The notes under the pieces are model-generated. The model did no database searches and was not told where the DNA came from. It worked only from the letters and a program-made list of their open reading frames with translations. A program made the position numbers and the translations under genes. A stretch of DNA of 39,568 nt from an uncultured Bacteroidota bacterium (GTDB lineage Bacteria > Bacteroidota > Bacteroidia > Chitinophagales > Chitinophagaceae), in assembly GCA_903905685.1 (NCBI GenBank), contig CAIVHI010000319.1, positions 1-39,568 on the forward strand, written 5' to 3'. Positions 1 to 8,368 of this stretch are shown here, one piece after another (the first letter of the stretch is position 1; each line of letters opens with the position of its first letter).

Positions 1-2
1 AT

Positions 3-329
3 GCAGGAATGTTTGTGACGGTCGATTCGATGGTGCAGACTTTCCTTTATTCTTTTGTGTGTGCTCCAACTGCGGTTAAGGAAGTTGCGGCTGTAGCAAG
101 TCCCAAAATATTTCCCAATCCTGCCCATAATATGGTGAACGTGGAATGGACTACCCCGATTGACAATGTACAATTGGTAGATATGTTCGGCCGCCAAGTT
201 CGCAGGCTGTCTCTTGGGGGAGTGTCCAATACATCGATCGATGTATTGGGCCTGCCAACCGGCATTTATTTTCTCCGGATTACGAGCACGGCAGGTGCCG
301 TTGCCACCGCGAAATTGGAGTTAGAGTGA
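3..329 (+). CDS. C-terminus of a T9SS-secreted protein (5' partial)
   Basis: The frame is open to the left edge, so only the last 108 codons are present. The final ~75 residues form a type IX secretion type A sorting domain: a conserved FPNPAHN motif followed by a short beta-sandwich with the usual DMFGRQV and LPTGIYFLRI segments and an ending that keeps its small hydrophobic strands. In Bacteroidota this domain directs a protein through the outer membrane by the Por/T9SS machinery and is then removed or anchored. The function of the passenger is outside the window. A bidirectional terminator follows at once. The apparent ATG at base 9 is internal and should not be read as the start. Confidence 0.85.
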   Translation, partial: AGMFVTVDSMVQTFLYSFVCAPTAVKEVAAVASPKIFPNPAHNMVNVEWTTPIDNVQLVDMFGRQVRRLSLGGVSNTSIDVLGLPTGIYFLRITSTAGAVATAKLELE

Positions 330-344
330 TTGCCCTAAAAATGG

Positions 345-375
345 AAGCGGGCGGAAATTGTTTTTCCGCCCGCTT
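345..375. terminator. Bidirectional Rho-independent terminator
   Basis: A perfect 13-bp stem (aagcgggcggaaa at 345-357, its complement at 363-375) with a 5-base loop lies between two convergent genes. T-rich tracts on either side let it serve both strands. Confidence 0.85.
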
Positions 376-380
376 TCATT

Positions 381-1013
381 TTAGAACAGCCCGTGAATTT
401 GGGCATCTATCTTTTCTATAACCATCGCCAAGTCTTCTTCTTTTTCAGCGAAATTGCAATTGTCTACATCTATAACGAGCAAGGGGCCATCGGTGTAACC
501 GTCGATCCATTTTTTGTAGAAGCCGTTGAGGCGTTTCAGGTAGTCCAAACGGATGTTCTCTTCATACTCACGGCCACGTTTGTCTATTTGGCCCACCAAA
601 GTAGGCACCGATGCATTGAGGTAAATCAATAGATCGGGAGGTTGGAACAGGGTTTTGAGGTTCTGGAAGAAGGAAGAATAGTTCTCGAAGTCCCGCGTGG
701 TCATCAGCCCCATGTCGAACAGGTTGGGGGCAAAAATGCAGGCATCCTCGTAAATCGTCCGGTCCTGAATCACAGTATCGGTGCCCGATCGGATGGAAAG
801 CAAGTGCTTGATGCGGTTGTTGAGGAAGTAGATTTGCAGGTTGAACGCCCAACGCAGCATGTCGTCATAAAAATCTACCAAGTAGGGATTGTGTTCCACG
901 TCTTCAAAATGTGGTACCCACTTATAATGTTTTGCCAACAGTGTGGTGAGGGTGGTTTTTCCCGAGCCTATGTTTCCGGCAATTGCTATGTGCTTGATGT
1001 TGTTCACCCCCAT
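381..1013 (-). CDS. Deoxynucleoside kinase (dAdo/dGuo/dCyd kinase family)
   Basis: A 210-residue cytosolic kinase that phosphorylates deoxynucleosides at the 5' position for salvage into dNTP pools. The P-loop is GNIGSGKTT (residues 13-21). It is followed by the FEDVEHNPYL segment that holds a substrate-binding acid, the DRTIYEDA motif (84-91; DRS-like in the family) and an Arg-rich lid around RGREYEENI. The length matches bacterial dNKs of about 205-215 residues. The ATG at 1013 puts the P-loop at its normal distance from the N-terminus. It lies 17 bases downstream of trpS on the same strand and is probably co-transcribed with it. Substrate preference cannot be read from the sequence. Confidence 0.9.
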   Translation of the reverse strand: MGVNNIKHIAIAGNIGSGKTTLTTLLAKHYKWVPHFEDVEHNPYLVDFYDDMLRWAFNLQIYFLNNRIKHLLSIRSGTDTVIQDRTIYEDACIFAPNLFDMGLMTTRDFENYSSFFQNLKTLFQPPDLLIYLNASVPTLVGQIDKRGREYEENIRLDYLKRLNGFYKKWIDGYTDGPLLVIDVDNCNFAEKEEDLAMVIEKIDAQIHGLF

Positions 1014-1030
1014 GTTGGTGTATTGTTGAG

Positions 1031-2029
1031 TTAGTAGTAATTGATGCCAATCAGTTTGCGAGCCTCGACAATGGTTTTGGATGCACTATCTCGGGCTTTT
1101 TCTGCACCTGTTTTCAAAATACGGCGGATGCTTTGTTCGTCCTGCTGCAGCTCAGTGGCTTGTTCCCGAATGGGACGGATGAAGTTCGCCAAGTCTTCTG
1201 CAAGTTGTTTTTTAAGGTCTCCGTAGCGTATGTTGCAATTGTTGTAAGCCGCAAGATAGTGTGCTGCAATCTCGGGTGTAGCGGTTGCGTTGAGCAACAC
1301 AAAAAGGTTTTGGATATAATCCGGCATCACGCTGTTGGGCTCTTGCGGGCCGGCATCGGTTTTGGCCTTCATTATTTTCTTCCTTATCGTGGCATCGTCA
1401 TCGCACAGGTAGATGGTGGCGGCCTCGTTTTCGCTCTTGCTCATTTTACCGTTACCGTCCAAGCTCAAAATCTTTAAGGTCTCATGGTTGGAGCGGTACA
1501 CATGCGGTTCGGGGAACAGTTCCCCATAGCGGGTATTGAAACGTTGTGCAAAGTTGCGCGCCATTTCGAGGTGTTGCTCTTGGTCTTTGCCCACGGGCAC
1601 CTTTACGGCTTTGTGTATCAAGATGTCGGCGGCCATGAGCACGGGGTAGGTGAGGAGGCCGGCATTCACATTGTCGGGTTGTTGGCGCACCTTGTCTTTA
1701 AATGTTGGTACTTTTTCCAGTTCGCCTTTGTAGGCCATCATGTTGAGCATGAGGTACAATTCGGGAATCTCCGGAATGTCGCTTTGCGCATACAGCGCCA
1801 CTTTGTCGGGGTCCAAGCCTGCGGCTATGTTTTCGGCCACCACCCTGAAAACGTTGGCCTTTAGGCTCTTAGGGTCAGGGTGGGTGGTGAGGGAGTGGTA
1901 GTCGGCTACAAAAAAGTAACATTCCTGTTCTTCCTGCATCACTACATAGTTTTGGATGGCTCCAAAATAGTTGCCCAAATGCAGATTGCCTGTAGACCTG
2001 ATACCGCTTACAACGATTGCTCTGCTCAT
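1031..2029 (-). CDS. trpS: Tryptophanyl-tRNA synthetase
   Basis: A class Ic aminoacyl-tRNA synthetase of 332 residues that charges tRNA-Trp with tryptophan. The HIGH-type ATP site is TGNLHLGNY (13-21) and the KMSKS loop is GKMSKSE (194-200). Between them are the Trp-pocket segments typical of bacterial TrpRS, including VLMAADILIHKA and VGKDQEQHLEMAR. Length is normal for the bacterial enzyme. The start at 2029 gives the usual short N-terminus before the first strand. The deoxynucleoside kinase gene follows 17 bases later, so the two probably form an operon. The 166 bases between this gene and the TonB receptor hold no other gene that I can see. Confidence 0.97.
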   Translation of the reverse strand: MSRAIVVSGIRSTGNLHLGNYFGAIQNYVVMQEEQECYFFVADYHSLTTHPDPKSLKANVFRVVAENIAAGLDPDKVALYAQSDIPEIPELYLMLNMMAYKGELEKVPTFKDKVRQQPDNVNAGLLTYPVLMAADILIHKAVKVPVGKDQEQHLEMARNFAQRFNTRYGELFPEPHVYRSNHETLKILSLDGNGKMSKSENEAATIYLCDDDATIRKKIMKAKTDAGPQEPNSVMPDYIQNLFVLLNATATPEIAAHYLAAYNNCNIRYGDLKKQLAEDLANFIRPIREQATELQQDEQSIRRILKTGAEKARDSASKTIVEARKLIGINYY

Positions 2030-2195
2030 AGCGCGAAGATAAGCTTTGTAGGCTATTTATATCCCGAACGCCCGGTTTGAGCGGCGGCGATTGATTGGGG
2101 TTTGCAATTAATTGATTGTAAATCAAGCACTAATGATACAGAGTAACACTGGGGACCGATGTTGGGGGGCATAACCGCTCCCGAGTGCGGCATGC

Positions 2196-4598
2196 CTATT
2201 TTACATCGAGCGGCACGGAGACCATGAAGCTGAAGTTGCGCCCGGGATTGAAAATGCCCATCCGGCCCGTGGTCAGGTTTTCATCCGTATACCGCAGGCG
2301 GCTCAACGAATTTTGGTAGGCTACATTCGTCAGGTTGTTTGCGGTAATGGTGAGGGTGCACCAATTTTGGTGTTTTGCACCCATGATGTCGGCACCCACT
2401 CCGGCATTCAATAAGGTGTACCCAGCACAGGGCGTCTCAGTGCCGTAGGCGGTGAAGACATTGTTTTGAGCCCAGTTCACATCCAAGCCCACTTTTGCAT
2501 AGGGGTTTTTCAAGAATTTCGTGAACGCCTTAGGCTGCGCCTTGAGCTCTACCAGCCAACGTGGTGGCGGCATATAAGGCAGGTTGTTCGTCCCTTCTAT
2601 AGATTGCGACAAATTGCCCCTAACGTAGGAGAACGTGTTTTCCAAGTGAAGCCACTCCAATAACGCCGGGTGGTAGTCTGCAAAAATCTCCCCACCATAT
2701 AGGTTGGCTGCCCCCTGGGTGTAGATGAAGCCCGAGTATTTGCCGGGATTGGCATAAATGGGTATGGAGTCCAGTTTGCGGATGTAGATGTAGTTTTCTA
2801 TATAGTTGTTGAACAATGCGGCATTCACCATCAGGTGCTTTGAGCTCCAGTTCACGCCCAAGTCGCATTGGTAGCTGTGTTCGGGGTGTAGGCCGGTATT
2901 ACCTATTTCGTAGCGGTAGGTGCCATCATGCACCCCGTTTGCCGAAAGCTCGGCGATATTGGGGGAACGGTATCCGCTTGCGAAATTGAATTTGAATATC
3001 GTATGCGCGTTCAAATTGTAGCCCACTCCCAAACTGCCCGAGATATTGGAGAAATTGTCTGTGAACGGCTTGAAAATCTCATAAGCCGATATTTTCTGCT
3101 TGATAGCCGGATCGGAATCTTTGCCATATGATTCAATTTTCCGCATGTCGTAGCGTATCCCGCCGGCCACCGTCCACTTGCCAATGTTCTTCTTGCCCAT
3201 GCCATACACCCCGCCATCAAACAGGTTGTAGTCGGGCACCAGGAATTCCGTGCCTTTGTTGAAGTTCCATTGGGTCATTCCGTTTACGCCCACGCTCACT
3301 TCCCAGCCGCTAATCATGGGCATGAAATACTTCAGGTCGTAGGTGGCGGTGCGTAACTCGAGCGAGAGTCCGGGTGCATCGGGCTCCAATACATCGTTGA
3401 ATTCCATGCGGCGGTTACGTTGGTATCCCAAATTGAAGCCGATACGGCCGCCGTTGCCCAAGTAGATGTTGTCATCCCAAACCAGTTTTTGGTGGTAAAT
3501 GTGTTGGTAGGGCACCGTCATGGCATAGTTACGGCCGTCGGCATTGGTTACCAACTGTTGTACATCGGTGTTGTGCAGGTTTACGTCTTTAAGGAAGGTT
3601 CCCGTAGCGGTGTCTCGCGTTCCCTCCGGTATGCCCGTTTTTTCGTTGAACGACGTATACGTGAGGCGCGAAGACCCCCAACTGCGGTTCACCCCAATGG
3701 TTGCGCCATAGTCAACATTCTGAAAACGGGTGTCGTATACGTATCCGTCATACTTGTCTTGGTAGTCGTGCGACATCTTGCCTGTACCATATACTTTCCA
3801 GCTAAAACCATGCTCATTGCCACCCAGATCGGCATGTAAAGCCGCAAGGCCGGAGTTGGTTTGGTAGTTGGTGGTAACGTTGCCGTTTATTTTGCCCTCT
3901 GGTATGTCGGGATTGGAAATGATGTTCACCACGCCCGCCAGCGCATCTGAGCCATAGGCCAACGAAGCGGGCCCTTTCAACACTTCAATACGGGTCACAT
4001 TGTAATCGTCTATCTCTATACCGTGTTCGTCGCCCCACTGTTGGCCTTCTTGGCGCACGCCGTCGTTGAGGGTGATGATGCGGTTGTAGCCCAAGCCGCG
4101 AATGACGGGCTTGGATACCGAAATGCCCGTGGTAAGTGCCGTCACGCCGGGGAGATTGGCAATGGCGTCAATGACATTGGTGGAGGCGTTTTGGTGCATC
4201 TCCTGTATGCCGATGCTCTGAATGGGCGTTATGCTTTGGCGTTCCTCGGTGGCCAAACTCAGGCCCGTAACCACCACCGCATTTTTTTCGATATAGCTCT
4301 CCGATAGTGTGAAATCCTTCTTGGTTTCCCCATCTATGGTTACTTGGGTATTGAGGGTGCCGTAGCTCAGCAGGTGCACCTCTACCAAATAGGTACCCTT
4401 GGGCAGGTTGCTGATGCGGTAAGTGCCGTCGCTGTCGGCAGCCGCACCGGTTTTCAAATCGGTGATTTCAATTACCGCACCTTGAAGTCCCAGACCCTTG
4501 CCATCCGTTATCTTACCCGACAGCGCATTGCCCGCCATTGCATCGCGGCAAAGACCGAGCAGCAAAAAAATAAGCAGGTATAAACGTATTGGTTTCAT
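2196..4598 (-). CDS. TonB-dependent outer-membrane receptor
   Basis: An 800-residue receptor for TonB/ExbBD-powered uptake across the outer membrane. In order: a signal peptide (about 1-23), a carboxypeptidase-regulatory-like beta-sandwich (about 26-100), a plug domain with the IEVLKGPASLAYGSDA segment typical of the family, then a long beta-barrel ending in aromatic and hydrophobic strands. I chose the ATG at 4598 because it begins the signal peptide; an in-frame ATG further upstream would add 11 residues before it. No SusD partner or sugar-degradation gene lies beside it, so it is more likely a receptor for metal, vitamin or chelate than a SusC. The plug contains RQEGQQWGDEHG, reminiscent of zinc/copper receptors (ZnuD-like); that is suggestive only. 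Confidence 0.93.
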   Translation of the reverse strand: MKPIRLYLLIFLLLGLCRDAMAGNALSGKITDGKGLGLQGAVIEITDLKTGAAADSDGTYRISNLPKGTYLVEVHLLSYGTLNTQVTIDGETKKDFTLSESYIEKNAVVVTGLSLATEERQSITPIQSIGIQEMHQNASTNVIDAIANLPGVTALTTGISVSKPVIRGLGYNRIITLNDGVRQEGQQWGDEHGIEIDDYNVTRIEVLKGPASLAYGSDALAGVVNIISNPDIPEGKINGNVTTNYQTNSGLAALHADLGGNEHGFSWKVYGTGKMSHDYQDKYDGYVYDTRFQNVDYGATIGVNRSWGSSRLTYTSFNEKTGIPEGTRDTATGTFLKDVNLHNTDVQQLVTNADGRNYAMTVPYQHIYHQKLVWDDNIYLGNGGRIGFNLGYQRNRRMEFNDVLEPDAPGLSLELRTATYDLKYFMPMISGWEVSVGVNGMTQWNFNKGTEFLVPDYNLFDGGVYGMGKKNIGKWTVAGGIRYDMRKIESYGKDSDPAIKQKISAYEIFKPFTDNFSNISGSLGVGYNLNAHTIFKFNFASGYRSPNIAELSANGVHDGTYRYEIGNTGLHPEHSYQCDLGVNWSSKHLMVNAALFNNYIENYIYIRKLDSIPIYANPGKYSGFIYTQGAANLYGGEIFADYHPALLEWLHLENTFSYVRGNLSQSIEGTNNLPYMPPPRWLVELKAQPKAFTKFLKNPYAKVGLDVNWAQNNVFTAYGTETPCAGYTLLNAGVGADIMGAKHQNWCTLTITANNLTNVAYQNSLSRLRYTDENLTTGRMGIFNPGRNFSFMVSVPLDVK

Positions 4599-4794
4599 AA
4601 TGGTTTGAAAAGCTCCGAAAAACATGGTCAAGTTAAGGCAGCAAAAACCGTGCTAAGATTGACTAACCGGGAAAAAATAAACCGGAAGTATATAATTGGT
4701 GTGTCGTTGCGGTCGGTAAAAAGGGAGATGACCGGGATTTATTTCTGAATCTTGTAATGCTGCCGGCACCATGTAGCTTCGGTGTTCCTAAATT

Positions 4795-4812
4795 CGCAAT
4801 GGCACCATTGCG
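4795..4812. promoter_or_regulatory. Perfect 8-2-8 palindrome, candidate operator
   Basis: cgcaatgg-ca-ccattgcg is an exact inverted repeat. It sits just upstream of the proposed -33 element of the aldehyde dehydrogenase promoter, in the divergent gap shared with the TonB receptor. The position fits a dimeric regulator site. No regulator gene is adjacent. Confidence 0.4.
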
Positions 4813-4819
4813 TTGCGCT

Positions 4820-4853
4820 TTTGTTCGATGTCCAAATTTTTGGCTTAAGTTTG
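4820..4853 (+). promoter_or_regulatory. Bacteroidota-type promoter of the aldehyde dehydrogenase gene
   Basis: The -7 element TAAGTTTG (4846-4853) matches TAnnTTTG exactly. A TTTG lies at 4820-4823, but the 22-base spacing is longer than the preferred 19-20. The leader would be about 30 bases. Confidence 0.4.
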
Positions 4854-4889
4854 TTCCCAAAACATTTACACAAAAATCAAGTTTTTCAT

Positions 4890-6422
4890 ATGAAAATGGA
4901 TAAAGTTTTAGACAAACTCGGCATCGCCAAGCAGAACGATGGCGGCTCGACGGGGTCTAAGTGGTTGAAGGCGGCCGGCGTGAAGATAGAGTCTTATTCG
5001 CCTGCCGATGGTAAACTTATCGGTACTGCACAAGTGGTGACGCGGGAGCAATACGACCAAATTGTTGAAAAATCTCAAGCGGCATTTGCCGAATGGCGCA
5101 TGTGGCCCGCGCCCAAAAGGGGTGAAATCGTTCGTCTGGTAGGCGATGCGCTCCGCAAATACAAGGAGCCGCTGGGCCGCTTGGTGAGCTACGAAATGGG
5201 CAAAAGCCTGCAAGAAGGCTATGGTGAAGTGCAGGAGATGATAGACATCTGCGACCTCGCGGTGGGCATGTCTCGCCAACTGTACGGCCTCACCATGCAT
5301 AGTGAACGCCCCATGCACCGCATGTATGAGCAATGGCACCCGGTGGGCATTGTGGGCATCATCAGCTCGTTCAACTTTCCCGTTGCGGTTTGGAGCTGGA
5401 ACAGCATGATTGCCTTTATTTGCGGCGATACCTGCATTTGGAAGCCATCCCCCAAAACGCCGCTGTCGGCAATTGCCTGCCAAAACATCATTGGCGATGT
5501 GTTTAAGGAAAACGGCGTGCCCGAAGGGGTGTGCTGCCTTGCATTGGGCATGCAGGACGTAGGCGAATGGATGAGCACCGATACCCGCATTCCATTGGTA
5601 TCTGCCACCGGCTCTACCCGCATGGGCAAGATAGTGGGGGCTACCGTGGCGGCACGCCTCGGCCGCTCGCTGTTGGAGCTGGGTGGCAACAACGCCATCA
5701 TCATCTCGCAACATGCCGACCTCGACATTGCACTGCGTGCAAGCGTGTTTGGCGCGGTAGGTACAGCGGGCCAACGTTGCACCACCACCCGCCGCCTCAT
5801 TATTCACGACAGCATTTACGATACTTTCAAAAAGAAATTGGTGACGGCCTACAAGCAGCTTTCCATTGGTGACCCGCTCGACGAGAAGAACCACGTGGGG
5901 CCGTTGATAGACAAGGATGCCGTAGCCGCCTATCAAAACACGTTGAAGGAAATCAAGAAGGCCGGCGGCAAGGCCGTTGTTGCCGGCGGAGTGCTGGATG
6001 GCGAAGACTATGAAAGCGGTTGCTACGTAAAACCCTGCATTTTTGAGCTGGAAAACCACCACGAGATTGTGCAGCATGAAACGTTTGCGCCCATCCTCTA
6101 CCTGATGCGCTACGAGAACATAGAAGATGCCATAGCCATGCAGAACGCCGTGCCGCAAGGGCTGTCGTCGTCTATCATGACGCTGAATATGCGCGAGTCT
6201 GAACTGTTCCTGTCGCACAAGGGTAGTGACTGCGGCATTGCCAATGTGAACATTGGCACCAGTGGTGCCGAGATAGGCGGCGCATTTGGAGGCGAGAAGG
6301 AAACCGGCGGTGGCCGCGAAAGTGGCTCCGACAGTTGGAAAGCCTACATGCGCCGCCAAACCAACACCATGAACTGGAGCACCCAATTGCCATTGGCACA
6401 AGGCATAAAGTTCAATACCTAA
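4890..6422 (+). CDS. Aldehyde dehydrogenase, family 7 (antiquitin / aminoadipate-semialdehyde type)
   Basis: A 510-residue NAD(P)-dependent aldehyde dehydrogenase. The ALDH7 signature is strong: a SFNFPVAVWSWN segment, WKPSPKTPLSA for cofactor binding, LLELGGNNA with the general-base Glu, and GTAGQRCTTTRRL with the catalytic Cys. Family members oxidise alpha-aminoadipate semialdehyde (lysine breakdown) or related semialdehydes. No other lysine-pathway gene is nearby, so the substrate remains open. I chose the ATG at 4890 (MKMDKVLDKLG) because it follows the promoter. The upstream in-frame ATG at 4782 would add 36 low-similarity residues spanning the promoter. A terminator follows directly, so it is probably a single-gene transcript. 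A long open frame on the opposite strand is only its antisense shadow. Confidence 0.93.
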   Translation: MKMDKVLDKLGIAKQNDGGSTGSKWLKAAGVKIESYSPADGKLIGTAQVVTREQYDQIVEKSQAAFAEWRMWPAPKRGEIVRLVGDALRKYKEPLGRLVSYEMGKSLQEGYGEVQEMIDICDLAVGMSRQLYGLTMHSERPMHRMYEQWHPVGIVGIISSFNFPVAVWSWNSMIAFICGDTCIWKPSPKTPLSAIACQNIIGDVFKENGVPEGVCCLALGMQDVGEWMSTDTRIPLVSATGSTRMGKIVGATVAARLGRSLLELGGNNAIIISQHADLDIALRASVFGAVGTAGQRCTTTRRLIIHDSIYDTFKKKLVTAYKQLSIGDPLDEKNHVGPLIDKDAVAAYQNTLKEIKKAGGKAVVAGGVLDGEDYESGCYVKPCIFELENHHEIVQHETFAPILYLMRYENIEDAIAMQNAVPQGLSSSIMTLNMRESELFLSHKGSDCGIANVNIGTSGAEIGGAFGGEKETGGGRESGSDSWKAYMRRQTNTMNWSTQLPLAQGIKFNT

Positions 6423-6442
6423 TAGCCGTATTTGATTAAAGG

Positions 6443-6480
6443 AAACCCCTGAAGTCCGTATTACCGGGCTTTAGGGGTTT
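6443..6480 (+). terminator. Rho-independent terminator after the aldehyde dehydrogenase gene
   Basis: aaacccctgaagtccg pairs with cgggctttaggggttt (16 bp including two G-U pairs), followed by further T-rich sequence. Confidence 0.85.
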
Positions 6481-6512
6481 TTGGTTTGATGGGGTCTAAC
6501 ATTTTTTTTCTA

Positions 6513-6520
6513 TAGCTTTG
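6513..6520 (+). promoter_or_regulatory. Exact TAnnTTTG (-7) element close to the DUF262 start codon
   Basis: TAGCTTTG ends 4 bases before the ATG at 6525. The nearest TTTG upstream (6485-6488) is 24 bases away, longer than usual. If the element is active, the transcript would begin almost at the start codon, giving a leaderless or nearly leaderless mRNA. Confidence 0.35.
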
Positions 6521-6524
6521 GGTT

Positions 6525-8237
6525 ATGTCTGCAATCAACTTCAATACATCGAACCAGACCTATAGGCAACTCATGGGCAATGGGCTGCTGTTTCATGTGC
6601 CAAGGTTTCAGCGAGACTACAGCTGGACTGACGAAGAATGGGACGACCTTTGGGCGGATATCCAAGGTCTTTTTGGCGAAGACCCCGAGCCGGCGCACTA
6701 CATGGGCTACCTCGTGCTGCAATCAAAGGATAGTAAGAAGTTTGACATCATTGATGGGCAGCAACGGCTAACAACTCTAAGCATTTTCACCCTCGCGGTT
6801 TTGAAGAATTTCGATCTATTGATTGAGATGCGTATTGACCCCGAGAACAATAAAAGGCGCCAGGTACAACTTAGAGGTTCTTTCATTGGTTACCTCGACC
6901 CCGTAACGTTGATTCCGCAATCCAAACTCACGCTGAACCGCAACAATGATGCCTACTATCAAAATTACTTGGTGCCGTTGTTAAAGTCGCCCGTAAGGGG
7001 GTTGAAGTATACCGAACATCAAATGCGCAAGGCGTTCGAGTGGTTTGATCGGAAAATAAAGGAGGAGTACACGGTAAAGAAGGATGGTGCAATGCTCGCG
7101 TCCCTACTCGACCATTTGACCGACAAGCTTTTCTTCACCGTAATAACCGTAACCGACGAGTTGAATGCCTACAAGGTTTTTGAAACGCTCAACTCGAGGG
7201 GGGTAAAATTGTCGGCTACCGATTTGTTAAAGAACTACCTTTTTTCGGTGGTGCACCGCGAGGGAAACGACGGTTTGGAATTGGATAAGCTGGATGAAAG
7301 GTGGCAACAGCTGGTTGGGATTTTGGGTAGCGAGAGCTTTCCCGATTTTTTGAGGGCGCACTGGAATAGTCGCAACAAATTCGTGCGAGCTGCAAACCTC
7401 TTTAAAACCATTCGTGCCCAAGTGGCCAACCGGGGACAGGTATTCGATTTGATGCGGGCGATGGAAATGGATGCCAATACCTATGTGGCCCTCTCGAGGC
7501 CCGAAGACGACCAGTGGCATGCAGAACAGAAACGGTATGTAGAGGAGCTCTCCATGTTTCACGTGCGGCAGGTTTACCCACTATTATTGGCAGCTTATCG
7601 AAAATTTGACAACGCTGACTTTACCCGCCTGCTTAAGGCATGCAGCATCATTTCGTTCAGGTACAACGTCATAGGCAACCTACCTCCAAATGAGCAAGAA
7701 AGGTTGTACACCGGCGTGGCGGTACAAGTGCACGATGGAGTTGTTAACACGGTGAATCAGGTTTTGGGAAAGCTGAAGCCGCTGTATCCGGATGATGAAG
7801 CATTTTCTCGGCTTTTTTGCGATAAACAACTCAAAACCTCACAAGCCAGAAATAAACGCATTGTCCGGTATTTGCTATTCAAGCTTGAAAGGCGGGTTTC
7901 AGGTGGTAGCGATTACGATTACGACAGTGATGTTTTTAGTATTGAGCACGTGCTTCCGGAATCTCCAGGCCTTGGCTGGGAACAATTTGGCGATGCCGAC
8001 CATGAGGCCTTCGTTTATCGCTTGGGCAATATGACGTTGATGAAATTTAACGACAATCTGGAAATTGGGAATGCGCCCTTTGACGTTAAGAAAGTGAAGT
8101 ATGCGGAAAGCAAGTTCGAGATTACCCGCAAGATAGCTACAGACAATAGCGAATGGACAATGGCGCGCATTGCGGAGCGGCAACAATGGATGGCCAAACA
8201 GGCTACAGCAATTTGGAGAATCGCGCAGTTGGGTTAA
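6525..8237 (+). CDS. DUF262 and DUF1524 (GmrSD-like) protein, probable anti-phage nuclease
   Basis: A 570-residue cytosolic protein. The N-terminal DUF262 has VPRFQRDYSW (25-34), the IDGQQRLTT ParB/Srx-like nucleotide-binding motif (76-84) and FETLNSRG (219-226). The C-terminal DUF1524 is an HNH-type nuclease with EHVLPE (474-479) and RLGNMTLM (499-506). This is the GmrS-GmrD order on one chain, as in type IV modification-dependent restriction enzymes, which bind modified phage DNA and cut it using NTP hydrolysis; SspE and BrxU share the architecture. The nuclease His and Asn and the GQQRLTT motif are intact, so it should be active. The start at 6525 gives the usual ~25-residue lead to the PxFQR motif. 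It stands alone between a terminator and a degraded RHS gene. Modified-DNA targeting is inferred from the family. Confidence 0.85.
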   Translation: MSAINFNTSNQTYRQLMGNGLLFHVPRFQRDYSWTDEEWDDLWADIQGLFGEDPEPAHYMGYLVLQSKDSKKFDIIDGQQRLTTLSIFTLAVLKNFDLLIEMRIDPENNKRRQVQLRGSFIGYLDPVTLIPQSKLTLNRNNDAYYQNYLVPLLKSPVRGLKYTEHQMRKAFEWFDRKIKEEYTVKKDGAMLASLLDHLTDKLFFTVITVTDELNAYKVFETLNSRGVKLSATDLLKNYLFSVVHREGNDGLELDKLDERWQQLVGILGSESFPDFLRAHWNSRNKFVRAANLFKTIRAQVANRGQVFDLMRAMEMDANTYVALSRPEDDQWHAEQKRYVEELSMFHVRQVYPLLLAAYRKFDNADFTRLLKACSIISFRYNVIGNLPPNEQERLYTGVAVQVHDGVVNTVNQVLGKLKPLYPDDEAFSRLFCDKQLKTSQARNKRIVRYLLFKLERRVSGGSDYDYDSDVFSIEHVLPESPGLGWEQFGDADHEAFVYRLGNMTLMKFNDNLEIGNAPFDVKKVKYAESKFEITRKIATDNSEWTMARIAERQQWMAKQATAIWRIAQLG

Positions 8238-8270
8238 GCCATCCCGATTCGCAATTGGCCCTTTAGCGAG

Positions 8271-8299
8271 TATACAGGCTGTTGTGAACAGCCTGTATA
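8271..8299. repeat. Perfect 13-3-13 inverted repeat after the DUF262 gene
   Basis: tatacaggctgtt-gtg-aacagcctgtata is fully symmetrical. It begins 33 bases after the DUF262 stop and could terminate that transcript, but no T-run follows. It also marks the boundary with the RHS remnant. Confidence 0.7.
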
Positions 8300-8368
8300 T
8301 GCCAGGCAACCTCTACTTATTGAACGCCTTCGTTACCGGCGACGTAGATTCCACAATTCCGTTGGCTT

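Noticed and set aside
2196..4598. The TonB receptor as the SusC half of a polysaccharide utilisation locus
   Set aside because: No SusD follows, no glycan-degrading gene is adjacent, and the SusC-type long plug features are missing.
4908..6401. A 497-codon open frame on the minus strand opposite the aldehyde dehydrogenase gene
   Set aside because: It is the antisense of the ALDH gene in a codon-biased region, without motifs or a promoter.
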